Source: Folioceros fuciformis (Eukaryota; Anthocerotophyta; Anthocerotopsida; Anthocerotales). Taken from it: a stretch of 64,000 bases of DNA. Made by a program: the position numbers and the translations under genes. The DNA lies in the NCBI GenBank assembly GCA_049999805.1, contig JBNGIO010005877.1, positions 1-64,000 on the forward strand, in the 5' to 3' direction. The first letter of the stretch is position 1, and every line of letters starts with the position of its first letter. Under the pieces are notes generated by a model. It had not been told where the DNA came from and made no database searches. It saw only the letters and a program-made list of their open reading frames with translations. This document shows positions 32,459-42,941 of this stretch, piece after piece.

Positions 32459-33157
32459 ATGGGTCAGTGGCAGCTGGACTCGTGCTGCAATGGGGATCAG
32501 CTGGCGTTTGTGATCACCGTGGGGGTGTTCATCTTCGTGATTTTGGCGCTATGGCGGACGCCGTTGCTGCTGCCGTTCAAGCTCATCACAGTCTTCCTGC
32601 ACGAGCTCAGCCACGCCATTGCGTGCAAGCTCACGTGCGGGCACGTGGAGAGCATCAAGGTTCACGCCAATGAGGGCGGGGCTACGCGCACCAGAGGGGG
32701 GGTGTCGTGGGTCATTCTGCCGGCGGGGTACCTCGGATCGTCCTTCTGGGGGTTGGTGCTGGTGGTGATGTCCGTGCGGTGGATCCCGTGCCAGGTCGCG
32801 GCCGGGCTGCTCATATTCTCGCTGCTGGTGGTGTTGTTGAAGGCGGATAATTGGACTTTGCGGTTCCTTGCCGTGGGGTTCATTCTTTTCCTGGGGCTGG
32901 TGTGGTTGCTGGAGTACAAGACCGTGGTGCACATTCTCCGCTACTGTGTGCTCTTCATCGGGGTCATGAATGGTCTCTTCTCTATTTACGATATCTATGA
33001 CGACACCATCTCGAGGAGGGTGAACTCCAGCGATGCGGAGAGGTTTGCCGAGATCTGTCCTTGCTGCAATGGCTGTGGTTGGGGCATGGTATGGGGCTTC
33101 ATCTCTGTCGTCTTTCTCATGCTAGGCGTCTACTTAGCTTTGGTTATCGTAGACTGA
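32459..33157 (+). CDS. M50B-like zinc metalloprotease family membrane protein
   Basis: Intronless, 232 residues, ATG 32459. Hydrophobic segments alternate along the protein (about residues 16-32, 85-105, 113-130, 135-150, 155-170 and 212-230), so it is polytopic. The second region carries HELSH (residues 48-52), the HExxH zinc motif, within FKLITVFLHELSHAIACKLT, and GVSWVILPAGYLGSSFWG follows, the arrangement of the peptidase M50B-like family (Pfam PF13398). The C-terminus has a Cys cluster, CPCCNGCGWG. The family is widespread in fungi and plants but poorly characterised; proteolytic activity is inferred from the motif only. Which membrane it sits in is not evident. Confidence 0.88.
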   Translation: MGQWQLDSCCNGDQLAFVITVGVFIFVILALWRTPLLLPFKLITVFLHELSHAIACKLTCGHVESIKVHANEGGATRTRGGVSWVILPAGYLGSSFWGLVLVVMSVRWIPCQVAAGLLIFSLLVVLLKADNWTLRFLAVGFILFLGLVWLLEYKTVVHILRYCVLFIGVMNGLFSIYDIYDDTISRRVNSSDAERFAEICPCCNGCGWGMVWGFISVVFLMLGVYLALVIVD

Positions 33158-33538
33158 TACGTGATTCGACGTACTTGTCCTTCCCCGCGTACGGGAGGGA
33201 CACTCTTTCTCTCATTATTTGTAACATTGATCAGTGCTGTGCATTCTCCGAGAACCATACCGGTGGAAAAATCCAGTGTGTGTTTACAAGGGTCCCTCTT
33301 TAAGACATCACACTTGCCCGATTCGGCCGGAATCCAGATTAAAACTTTCAAATTTTTTCGAACCAGCTCAGTGGCCGTTGTGTGGTGCCAATACTAGCAG
33401 CGCAAACATGTACTGAGAGTAGAAATAAGGTGGCACCAGTTGAGCAATACCAATTGTCATCCGCAGGTACCACCATTCTCTGAGTCCATCACGTGCTCCT
33501 TCAACAAATATCTGTACACCGAGCCATAAGATGGCACC

Positions 33539-34339
33539 TCAAGACGGCTGACTGCCAGGAATAGAAGGAACCTGTGGACCATTTCCAGTCATCCTTTGCG
33601 CTGGGGGAGGACCCGTCATCGACAGCGACTGGTATTTGGTGTCGTGCTGTTGTAACTCCCTAAACTCCTGACAAATAGCACACTGATGGCAGAAGAAGTG
33701 CGTCGGGCAGTCTCCACAGGGTGTGTCCTGCTCAAATGCAACACCACCGTACACAGCTTGAAACCGATCTGCCAAAGAGCAGCAAGCCAAACACAAGGAA
33801 TGCCCCATAACTCGCAAAGCCTCGTACCTCCAAGTTGTACTTTGCTCTTAACGCACTCCTGTATCCACAAGCATAACACGAGACACAGGAACCGAGTACT
33901 CCAAAAGGTGACCCCGCATAACAGCAGCCACTTGTCAACACACCCCACAGCAAGCAGTGAAGGACGCAGGGCCCAACCCACGGTCTCCCCTCCAGAAGCT
34001 CAACGTTACGGCCAAACAGGTAACAAGGGCACCAGAGTCCCAGACAACCTGTTGGGAAGCAGAAGAATTAGCTCACAGGACACAAATCCATCGCCAAAGT
34101 GCAGCTCAAGTCAGTCAAACAACAACAACAACACACAAAGAAGGTAATAGTAGGAACACACAGATTTGCAGGTCATCAAAACAAGCACAGATGCCCGATG
34201 ACCACCGCTCAGGTTCATGGTGCCCGCTTCTAATTAAATTCGCCGCTTCCACTTCCACCGAAATTTCACCGCCTTGCTCGCCGTCATCTAGAGCCGCGAC
34301 ATATCCAGGCGGTACATAGGCTCCTCCCGCTGCCTTCAT
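33539..34339 (-). CDS. PLAC8 / cell-number-regulator type Cys-rich membrane protein, 3 exons
   Basis: Exons 34339-34162, 34048-33828 and 33727-33539 splice in phase to 195 residues. The N-terminus is Pro/Gly rich and acidic. The PLAC8 core follows: RWSSGICACFDDLQICC, then CLGLWCPCYLFGRNVELLEG (the conserved CC…CPC pattern), a hydrophobic stretch, GCCYAG…CVSCYACGYRSALRAKYNLE, and TPCGDCPTHFFCHQCAICQEFREL. A Pro/Gly/Ser-rich tail ends the protein. Plant relatives act at the plasma membrane in cadmium resistance, calcium influx or control of cell number; which of these applies here cannot be told. Tail to tail with the M50B-like gene (381 bases). Confidence 0.9.
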
Positions 34340-35410
34340 CACCTCCTAACAATTTCATACATACACAAGTGTGAAGGATGAAATGAAACAAGGCAAGGCA
34401 AGGCCACCACAGGCTCGATCACTCATCAGCTAGCTAAAACCTAGGAATCCGCATGGCGCTCCATCTCCAGGGTTCTACAGCAATCCAGAACCCGGCGAGG
34501 ACCACTTGTAAGCCATTCCACAAAGCATCCATCCCTCCACAACCCGCGCTACAATATATCCTGCCTTGCCACACACGTTCTACACAGCTCATGCTCTACC
34601 TCAATTATGGCGCGAAGAAACCTAGCTCCGAATGCCACAGCCGGAGACAGAGGAAGCGGATGCAGGGGACGCCCTTCCCTTCACCGCGCTCACTGCTTTG
34701 TTAACCACGCAACCGCTAAATGGGCCATCGTCCAGCAACCATGTCACCGAATCTGTGGGGACACTCCGCGCTGAACTCAACGCTGACGTTTAGTTTTCGG
34801 AAAATTCTTCTACATACACTCGTGTTATCGTACATACATACATTCGTTGTCGGACTCGGAAAACGTCTTTGAACATCTTTGTGTTTGGGCGATGAAAGAG
34901 TCATGTAGTAGTAGTAATGTAATACGTGCCGGTCCCAACGTGCTCACCATACCACTTGCCTCCTTACTTTCATAAGACGTGCCCCTTAAAATAAATATAT
35001 AGTATAAAATAATTAAAAAATGAAAAGAATCCAAAACAGGGAGGAACAAATTCCTGCCTAGTCCACCTTGTGCTGATAGTCGCCGGTTTGTGATGAGGAA
35101 ACTGGGAGGGATAAACCTCCGCCGGATTTCGATGCGGAGTTGAGCTAGCTGGTCTCATGACGCCGTGGGAAAAGGCGTCGGCCTTGCGGTTCGGATAGCG
35201 GAGGCAGCATGCCAATGGGGCACCCTGACCAGAGGCACAAATATCAGGACCCTTATCTCCTATCCTCTCGCCCTGGACGTGTGGCTGCCTCACTTTAGGC
35301 GCGCATTCCTCCCGTCCCCTATCGACCTTCGCTGCCTCCACACCTGGGGACTGCGCCTCTGCTCTCCGCGTTCTTCCACCGAATTCCGAACCCTCTCCCG
35401 GACTGCAGCT
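34340..35410. other. intergenic region, PLAC8 and PsaD promoters
   Basis: About 1.07 kb between divergent genes. It is AT-rich around 34981-35040 (ataaatatatagtataaaat), a possible TATA-like tract but about 370 bases before the PsaD ATG. A CT-rich stretch with cctatcctctcgccc (35260-35275) and more pyrimidine runs up to 35400 precede PsaD and may be its 5' UTR, as is common for highly expressed nuclear photosynthesis genes. No other gene seen. Confidence 0.45.
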
Positions 35411-36022
35411 ATGGCGGCCATGACGACAGCCGCGACCGCCGTGGTGGCAGCGGCCGCGCCCGCCGTGGCCAGGGAGAGCAGCTCCACCGGCGTGCGGGCC
35501 CGCTCGTCGGCGTTGTTCGGGCAGAGAATGCAGGCTGTGTGTGCAGGAGCCAGGGTGAGCATGACAGCTGCGGAGGCCGAGGCGCCGGCCGGGTTCACTC
35601 CCCCGGAGCTCAAGCCCGACACTCCCTCGCCTATCTTCGGGGGCAGCACCGGCGGCCTGCTGCGCAAGGCGCAGGTGGAGGAGTTCTATGTCATCACCTG
35701 GGAATCTCCTAAGGAGCAGATTTTCGAGCTTCCTACTGGGGGCGCGGCCATCATGCGCTCCGGCCCTAATCTGCTCAAGCTGGCCCGCAAGGAGCAGTGC
35801 CTGGCGCTGGGAACCAAGCTCAGGACCAAGTTCAAGATCCAGTACCAATTCTACAGAGTGTTCCCCAACGGAGAAGTGCAGTACCTGCACCCCAAGGACG
35901 GAGTCTACCCCGAAAAGGTGAACGCTGGCAGGAAGGGAGTGGGAATCAACACCCGCAGCATCGGCAAGAATGTCAATCCTGCTACCGTCAAGTTCACAGG
36001 AAAGACAGCCTTCGACTTGTAG
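35411..36022 (+). CDS. psaD: photosystem I reaction centre subunit II, PsaD (plastid precursor)
   Basis: Intronless, 203 residues, ATG 35411. The first 50 or so residues are Ala/Ser/Thr/Arg rich with few acids, a typical plastid transit peptide. The mature part begins near [20 protein letters not shown] and includes [85 protein letters not shown] and the end [11 protein letters not shown], all strongly conserved. PsaD is the stromal subunit that docks ferredoxin and helps bind PsaC and PsaE to photosystem I. The frame is open upstream of the ATG, but the Met chosen is the one that begins a transit peptide. Confidence 0.96.
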   Translation: MAAMTTAATAVVAAAAPAVARESSSTGVRARSSALFGQRMQAVCAGARVSMTAAEAEAPAGFTPPELKPDTPSPIFGGSTGGLLRKAQVEEFYVITWESPKEQIFELPTGGAAIMRSGPNLLKLARKEQCLALGTKLRTKFKIQYQFYRVFPNGEVQYLHPKDGVYPEKVNAGRKGVGINTRSIGKNVNPATVKFTGKTAFDL

Positions 36023-36621
36023 ATTGTGGGCTGCCCTGGCTGACTTCATCCGCCGCTGTATCGTGTACAGTTTCTTGTAGTCCGTCCTATGAATGACGCC
36101 ACATTCTGTTCCTCCCTGCCTTGTCTCCGTTTGGTTTGGTGTTGCGTCACATCGATGGCGACTCCTGATTGAGACTTGGCATGCATCCCGGCTGATCGAT
36201 GGCACAGGCTTTCTGCCACCTGACTGGCTTGTCCGTCAGAATGTGTAGACCATTTGTCCCTCCGACTTAAGTTCTTAGAGGGAACAGAAAGCTCAATCAG
36301 CGGCTTTCTGCCCAGTATGGCATTGGATATAAGATTGGTTGTGATCGAAAGCATTGTTTTTGCACGCAGAAATGCATTTCCCGCCGAACGAGTTTGGGTC
36401 TCAAATTAATCTTTGACTTCAATCGTTGAATTCAAGTTTCCTCTGCAATGTCTCATCGTGCGTCTACACAATCAGTGAAGAACGCGCTGGCGTCCGTCAC
36501 AGGAGAGATAACGGTATTGTTCTGTTTCGAAATTGTAGTGTCAAAATTTCGGCATCTGAACACCAGATGATTCCAAGATCCGCCTGACATGATGATATCC
36601 CCAGGGTGTCGCCAGCAAGCG
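36023..36621. other. tail-to-tail 3' UTR region (PsaD / DYW PPR)
   Basis: About 600 bases between convergent stops; no coding frame with recognisable features. Confidence 0.5.
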
Positions 36622-39076
36622 TTACCAATAATCGTTGCAGGAACAGACGCCATCCTTGAAATGGTGAAAGCGTGTAGCATCCCTGGTTACTATAACTCTG
36701 TCCGTAATTTTTGATAAATACTTAGCGGCACTGTGGCAATCACCACACATGCGAAGGTTTTTTATCACCCGAATAGGTGTTCCGGGCGGGGTGCTGATGA
36801 GCCCATAGGCAATCGCGAGTTTCTCGCTGTGGTGGCGAAGGGACACCTCCTTCTCTTCTTCGGTCATGTCGTGGAGGACAAACCGTGTTTCAGGCACATA
36901 TCCTGCGGTCTTCATTTCCTTGCTCAGCTTCACCAGAGCTTCATGGATGTCCATAACCTGTGGGTGTGACTTATCATCTGCCACGAAAGCGTGAACCTGG
37001 GCATTAAGAACGATCCAGCTGCGCCCAGGTTCTAACTTTATGCCCTTCTCTTTGATCAAATGCCGTACTCGGGACTCATCACTCCACTGTCCAGCTGCAG
37101 CATACGTGTTGGCCAGAAGTACTAACGCCGAAGCATTCAGAGGCTCAATCTCTAAGACACGTCTTACAGCCAGTTGAGCTAAATCTGCGTCTCTGTGTAA
37201 TCTGCACGCTCCAAGCAGGGTCAGCCACACAGCTGCACCAGGGCGGCCAGGCATGGTGGATATGAATCTTTCAGCCTCGTCCAGCTGACCAGCGCGGCTG
37301 AGGAGACTCACCATGCAGCAATAATGCTCCTCTGACGGTGGGATGCCATGCACCTTCCACATATTGGAAAAAATCGCCCAACCTTCCTGCACAAGTCCCA
37401 GTTGGCTGCAAGCAGTGAGCACAGATACAAATGTTATGTGATCAGGCTTCACTCCCTCTTCTAACATCTTTTTGAAAAGCTCCAAAGCCTCCTTGCCATT
37501 CCCATTTTGGGTGTAACCAGCAATCAGCGTAGTCCAAGCGACCACATCTTGAATCTGCAGTTTATCAAACACTGCATATGCATCCTCTATGCTTCCGCAC
37601 TTGGCATACATGTCGATGAGCCCATTTCCCACGAATGCATTAGCGATGAACCCACGTTCGTTGATAAGGGCATGAACCTTCCTGCCCTCTTCCAAAGCTG
37701 CTATACAAGAGCAAGCTTTGAGAACCGTGAGCACAGTCACATCATTTGGCTCCACGTCTCCAAGAAGCATGAGTTTGAAGAGCTTAAGCGCCTGCTCCCC
37801 AAATCCGAGATTGGTATATCCAGCAATCATGGCCGTCCAGGATTGGACCGTTTGGTAGGGCATTCTATCGAATACTTGACGGGCATTTTGTAGGCTTCCA
37901 CACTTTGCATACATGTCCACCAGCGCTGGCCCTAATGCATCACAATCTAACTCACTGTCCATTACAAGAGAATGTATGCGTTTACCCTCTGCTAATACAC
38001 CAAGTGCAGCACATGCTCTCAGTAGGCCAAGAAAGGTGACTGCGTTCGGCTTCACCTTCGCCTTCTGCATTTCCTCAAACAAGCCTAAAGCTTCCTTTGC
38101 ATAACCGTGCTGTGCATACCCAGATATCATCGCACTCCATGATATCACATCCTTCTCAGCAACTTTGTCAAACACACTCTGAGCAGCTTGAACCCGTCCA
38201 CACTTGCAATACATATCAAGTAGTGCCTTCCCAACGAAAATATCCGACTCTAACCCAAGTCCAACAATACGAGCATGAACTCGCTCACCAACATCTACTG
38301 CCCTAATGCCAGCACATGCTTTCAGCACAGCTACAAATGTAAAGCTGTTGGGCTGCACACCTTCCTCCAGCATTCGTTGGAAAGCTTTCAGAGCTGTCTC
38401 ACCCAACCCTTTGTCAGCATACCCGGAAATCAGTGTAGTCCAAGAAACGACGTTTCTCTCAGGCATCTCCGAGAAGCAATGCTGAGCGTCAGGCATACTA
38501 TCGCACTTAGCATACATATCAATGAGGCAGTTTCCCACACTCATATTTGAAGTCAAGCCAGCCTGCACAATCAGGTCATGGATGCGTTTTCCTTTCTCCA
38601 GGGCCTTCAGACTAGCACATGCCTTAAGAACACTTATGAAAGTGACAGCGTTTGGGCTGACACGTTTCTTTATCATCTTCTGGAACAACTCCAGGGCATC
38701 TGCTCCTCGTCCCTGATTAACATATCCCTCGATCATAGCTGTGCAGCAAAACGTATTTTGTTTGGGCATCCTGTCAAAAATCTCACGACCATTATCCATT
38801 CTCCCGCATTTAGTGTACATCAAAATAAGGTTACCGGCCACAAAATTGTTACTCTGCCATCCACTCTTGCGGATATGCTCGTGCACCCTCTTTCCTTGAG
38901 AGAGAGCCCTAATTCTTGTACATTCCTGCAGAAGCGATGCATACATACAGCTGGTAGGCTGGATACCCTGCACATCCATGGAATGCAGTGCCTCCAGAGC
39001 ATCATCCAATTTCCCCTTTCGACAGAGCTCCGTGAGAAGCTCGGCTGACACGTCAGGCTTCTGGTGTTCCCCGCGC
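36622..39076 (-). CDS. PLS-class PPR protein with E, E+ and DYW deaminase domains (5' end missing)
   Basis: The exon 39076-36622 encodes 818 residues. It holds about 18 PPR motifs (for example GLIDMYAKCGSIEDAYAVFDKL, split across many repeats), an E domain (AAVWLTLLGACRLHRDAD), E+ (PGRSWIVLNAQVHAFVADD) and a complete DYW domain: HSEKLAIAYG, CGDCHSAAKYLSKI, FHHFKDGVCSCNDYW. The HxE and CxxC zinc/catalytic residues are present, so it should be an active C-to-U RNA-editing deaminase in mitochondria or plastids. The frame has no ATG before residue 48; instead a good acceptor (ttttgtgcag) precedes the exon at 39077, so the start and transit peptide lie on an upstream exon in or beyond the N gap at 39139-39238. 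Confidence 0.93.
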
Positions 39077-39138
39077 CTGCACAAAACCAAATCACAAATA
39101 ACAAAACTTAGCACCTATCCCATTCAAACCATGCAGAA

Positions 39139-39238
39139 NNNNNNNNNNNNNNNNNNNNNNNNNNNNNNNNNNNNNNNNNNNNNNNNNNNNNNNNNNNNNN
39201 NNNNNNNNNNNNNNNNNNNNNNNNNNNNNNNNNNNNNN
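39139..39238. other. 100-N assembly gap (size nominal)
   Basis: Run of 100 Ns. It falls where the first exon of the DYW PPR gene is expected and within the shared upstream region of the peroxiredoxin gene, so both 5' ends may be incomplete. Confidence 0.95.
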
Positions 39239-39381
39239 CAGGTCTATCACCGCCGCGACCTTGGGTCGGTCTGAAGGCAATAATAAACGACTACGCGCTC
39301 ACCTCGGTTTAACTAGACACATACATATAGTCTAGCAATGTGGCACAATACCCATCCCATCGGCTTCCGTGTCTTCCGACC

Positions 39382-39954
39382 ATGGACAACTACAACTCCC
39401 TGCCGGCCGGATTGCCCCGACCGGAAGACGACGGCGCGGCGGCACATTTGACGGGGGCGCAGGTGCCGGAAATCGGTCTGGCTGCCACTACGGGGGAGAC
39501 AGTGTGGCTGTCGAGACTGGAAGGCCTTACCGTTGTGTACGCGTATCCCCTAACGGGAAAGCCTGGTGAGGAATTGCCGCCGGGGTGGGATCTCATCCCC
39601 GGGGCACGGGGATGCACTCCGCAGAGCTGCGGATTTAGGGACTTGTTCTCGGAGATAACGAAGGTGGGAGCGCGGCATGTGTTTGGTTTGTCCACACAGA
39701 GCCAAGACTATCAGCAGGAGCTGGCTGCAAGGTTGCACTTGCCGTTCCCCTTGCTGTCGGATGAGGGTTTGCAGCTGGCCCGGACACTGCGGCTTCCCGT
39801 CTTTGACGTTGGAGGAAACACCTTGCTCAGAAGGCTCACCATTGTAATTGAGGACGCCAAGGTCACCCGTGTGTTTTATCCTGTCTTTCCTCCCGACAGG
39901 AGCGCACACGATGTACTGGATTGGCTTACCTCTCTTCATTCAGCCGGGTGGTGA
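39382..39954 (+). CDS. AhpC/TSA-fold peroxiredoxin with GCTPQSC active-site segment
   Basis: Intronless, 190 residues from ATG 39382 (an in-frame GTG at 39340 is less likely). It has a thioredoxin-like fold: VVYAYPLTGKPGEELPPGWD, then IPGARGCTPQSCGFRDLFSE with two Cys five residues apart, HVFGLSTQSQDYQQELAARL, LPFPLLSDEGLQLARTLRLP, LLRRLTIVIEDAKV and VFYPVFPPDRSAHDVLDWL. The peroxidatic Cys is expected in GCTPQSC. From memory, this subtype is common in proteobacteria, actinobacteria and fungi and is not one of the usual plant 1-Cys, 2-Cys, Q or type II peroxiredoxins. It would reduce peroxides using a thiol donor. No transit peptide is obvious. Confidence 0.85.
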   Translation: MDNYNSLPAGLPRPEDDGAAAHLTGAQVPEIGLAATTGETVWLSRLEGLTVVYAYPLTGKPGEELPPGWDLIPGARGCTPQSCGFRDLFSEITKVGARHVFGLSTQSQDYQQELAARLHLPFPLLSDEGLQLARTLRLPVFDVGGNTLLRRLTIVIEDAKVTRVFYPVFPPDRSAHDVLDWLTSLHSAGW

Positions 39955-40559
39955 CTTGCAGGGTGTCCTCTCAACCGAGCTTTGTTTCAGTCCTCGGTAC
40001 CGCCTAGCTTTGCTACTCTCGGTCCCGGGCTCAAGGGCTATTCACATGAGAACCCGGCAGTGTGCGTAGGCTCACCTTAAAGAACGGGCAAACTCCATCT
40101 TTTTTCTGTATCTTTAACCAAAAGATACGATGCGTACTCCGCAGCCATGCCCAGGACCGGGTGGTGGCCGAGCCGTGGTCCCATGACCTGCGATGATAGC
40201 CTTATGAGGATACTTGAGAAGCGTTTTCTTGTTCATTCGATGATACATAGACTCGTCATGACCTCGTGACCTCTTCATTTTCCTTTGTACGGCTTGCTGC
40301 GTCTTCACGTCTGCTGTTTTGACCGTGTGCCTAGCGCTAGCTTTAGTCTTCTGTCTTGAGGCCATGGATCTCATGTTATTTAATATGTTATTTGGTTTTC
40401 TCATGAAATCTTATGTAAATGTATGGATCTACTTATGGTTTGTAGCTCACAATTAAGCGATGGTGTGATGAGTAACAATGGATGTTTTGTTATTTTATTC
40501 CTTTAGTACTTTCTTAGGTTGGAACTTACTTCTTTCATTTGCATATTGAGTAATATTCT
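39955..40559. other. intergenic transition to AT-rich repeat region
   Basis: Contains the peroxiredoxin 3' UTR and then AT-rich DNA. A basic 80-90-residue frame on the minus strand (40404-40114) has no recognisable domain and I do not call it. Confidence 0.4.
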
Positions 40560-41019
40560 TGGCTGAGATTTTGGTGGAAGTTTCCACCATAAAATACAAC
40601 TTGAAGTTCGTTACATATGTATGCTTGCTTGTGGGGCAAGAACAGTTGGATGTTCAAAGGAGGAGGGAGTACAAGATGGCCTACACAACTTTCAAAGCTT
40701 TTGGTGGAAGAATTGCATCCTTACATTCAAAAGAAGTCTAACAGGCTACCTCTATTTGGAGTTGTCATGGTCTTGCTTGCACTAGCTCGCTTATGGAGCA
40801 TCTCCTAAAGTTGTCGCTAACAATTATGGAGTTGGACCATCCACTGTGATAGAGTACACCAAGCTAATTATTAGCATCCTTAGGAATCCAAGGAAGTTGG
40901 CTTCAAAGTTCATCAACATGGCAAGTGGCCAAAGACAATTAGCATGTGCAGATAAGTTTTTAGTAGTTACGAGAATTCCAAATATAGCACTATAATCGAT
41001 GGTTCGCATATCAAATTGG
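40560..41019 (+). pseudogene. 5' part of a decayed PIF/Harbinger transposase
   Basis: With two or more frameshifts this reads as a Harbinger (ALP1/HARBI1-like) transposase N-terminus: PLFGVVMVLLALARL, then YGASPKVVANNYGVGPSTV (helix-turn-helix), then IIDGSHIKLA, which holds the first Asp of the DDE triad. The match stops at about 41019, just after IDGSHIKL, exactly where the family continues into a YxxxDxHSxxLQ segment; that segment appears 3.2 kb later. Frameshifts and stops show it is dead. Confidence 0.7.
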
Positions 41020-42242
41020 CTGCTAGGCTTGCGCCAGCACTTGGTGTAGATGCGGCCCTTGTTGAGGCCAGAAGAGATCTCTTGAAGGCTGATATCAGTT
41101 GGCCTATGCAAATCGCACCACGAATGTATCAGCACTGACCGGCTTGTATTGCAGCCGTTTGGTGCCGCTGAAGGAGGAAGAATGTGGTGTGAAGATCACG
41201 GGTTCTTGTGAAGAAAGGACAATATTGTGTTATTGCACGGCTAAAGCATCTAACTTTGCACCACAGTGCGGAGATGATGAGCCGATCGATGAGACGGCAT
41301 TGGTAGCCAAGTGGTTGGATGCACAACCACGTGACACGTTTACTTCCGTATGCCCCGTTCGCGGAGGGCGCTTCCCTCACTCGCCTACAGCCAACTCGTT
41401 GTCCTTGTCCTTCCGGCTCATCGTTTGTGCCAACCGGTGCATACACACTGACGACCTCCATGGATGAGGATGATGAGGTCCCCTCCCTATTGTTGCAGGC
41501 TTGGTCTGAGTGGCTATCTTGTCTTGCAGGCTTTTGTGCTGCTGCTACTGCTGCTGCTGCTCTCTCTCCATCTCAAAACACGCTTTTGCTGTTGTCCTGC
41601 GAGGGGAATGTGGTTGTTCTCCCCCTAAGGACTGGATCCGAGGGCTTGATTCCAAATGCACACCTTCCTGCACTACGAAATTTCAAGTGTCTAGCATGGG
41701 TGCAATGCGAAGGGGATTCGCGATCCGAGCAGTTTCTCTTCACAGCGAGGGATGATAGCCTGCGTATCCTGGGATGGGATGGTTGTCGTTCCCAGGCTAC
41801 AGAAGGTGCGCAACTTCATTCAAATGTACAGGTTGGACACGCCGAGGAATTGCCAGGGGAGGATTCGAGCTCGGCGTATGACAAGCAAGGCAGTGGGCCC
41901 CTTGCCAGTGAGGGTGGGCTCAAGCAAGCCTGTTTCCGAGAGGGGGAAGGCTTTCATGTTGCTTGTGATGAGGGGGGAGCTAGAAGATTTTGCTGAGGGA
42001 CTTGGTTTGCGGTTTACGAGGACTTCCTCGAGAGGAATTGCCACTACGATGATATCTTGTCCATCACACAGTTTTGGCCATCTCATCACTCTCGGGCTGA
42101 AGTATCAGGTGGCTTCAGTGAAGAGCCTATTGAGCCAAGTCCTGGTCACCTGGAAGAGCACATTGGGAGTGAGGAATACTGCATTTTGGTTATTCTATCC
42201 AGTCCTGGGCACAAGGTTGTGGCACTTGTCTTTGGCAAATAG
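41020..42242 (+). pseudogene. degraded host-gene fragment inside the Harbinger element
   Basis: A GC-richer island in AT-rich surroundings. Frames with normal protein composition follow one another: an exon-like piece ending MQIAPRMYQ, a possible intron ending tattgcag at about 41153, a frame to about 41340, a shift to the frame containing MDEDDEVPSLLLQAW (41461) and SEQFLFTARDDSLRILGWD, a TGA at 41994-41996, and continuation in the same frame to 42242 (EEYCILVILSSPGHKVVAL). The FTARDDSLRILGWD segment is beta-propeller-like. I do not recognise the parent gene. One frameshift and one stop mark it as a broken copy, perhaps captured by a transposon. Confidence 0.5.
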
Positions 42243-42494
42243 GTTGCAGAGGAAATACATGCCACCACAACTTTGCTTTCGCTTATATACATAGTTATGG
42301 TTTCTTTTCGGTTCTTGTGATGGAATCTTCTCTCTAGAACCTGAAGCAGCTTAAGCTTGTGATGTAGGACTCAGTTTAGGTTTTGAAAAAACCACCGCTC
42401 CGAATCCTTTCACTACACCACACCCCTTTACATAAACTACACATACGTGGTTAGGTTGAGACGTATGTAGCTACATTAAGAGCAACTATTGTGT

Positions 42495-42840
42495 TATCTC
42501 AAGTGCATGTTCAGTGGCTGGTTGAGAGCAATGTTTAGTGGCTGGTTGAAAGCAGTGTTTAGTGGCCGGTTGAGAGCAGTGTTCAGTTGCTGGTTGAGAG
42601 CAGTGTTTAGTTGCTGGTTGAGAGCAGTGTTCAGTGGCTGGTTGAGAGCAATGATGAGTGGTTGGTTGAAAGCAACTCTCAAGTGCAAGTTCAGTGGTTG
42701 GTTGAGAGAAGCTACTATCCTTTTCCTTCTTTTGTATAATCTCAAGTGCATGTTCAGTGGTTGGTTGAGAGCAGCTACTATCCCTTTTCCTTCTTTTGTA
42801 TTATCTCAAGTGCATGCTCAATGGCTGGTTGAGAGCACAA
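42495..42840 (+). repeat. 24-bp minisatellite with larger higher-order repeats
   Basis: From about 42507 the unit tgttcagtggctggttgagagcaa-like (24 bases, variants tttagtg, ttgctgg) is repeated about seven times in tandem; because 24 is a multiple of three it reads as FSGWLRA-V/M octapeptides. From about 42680 a longer unit recurs that adds ctactatcc-ttttccttcttttgtat-atctcaagtgca between copies. Confidence 0.9.
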
Positions 42841-42941
42841 TGACAATGAGAAATGAGGAGGCTAGCAAGTACGTTGTATATGCTCTTATTCAAAACCGGC
42901 TACTAAGAAGGGCGCATAGCTCAAGGCACATTATAAAGTTA

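Noticed and set aside
40114-40404. Basic minus-strand frame after the peroxiredoxin gene
   Set aside because: No domain, no splice partner, and composition could be chance; not enough to call a gene.
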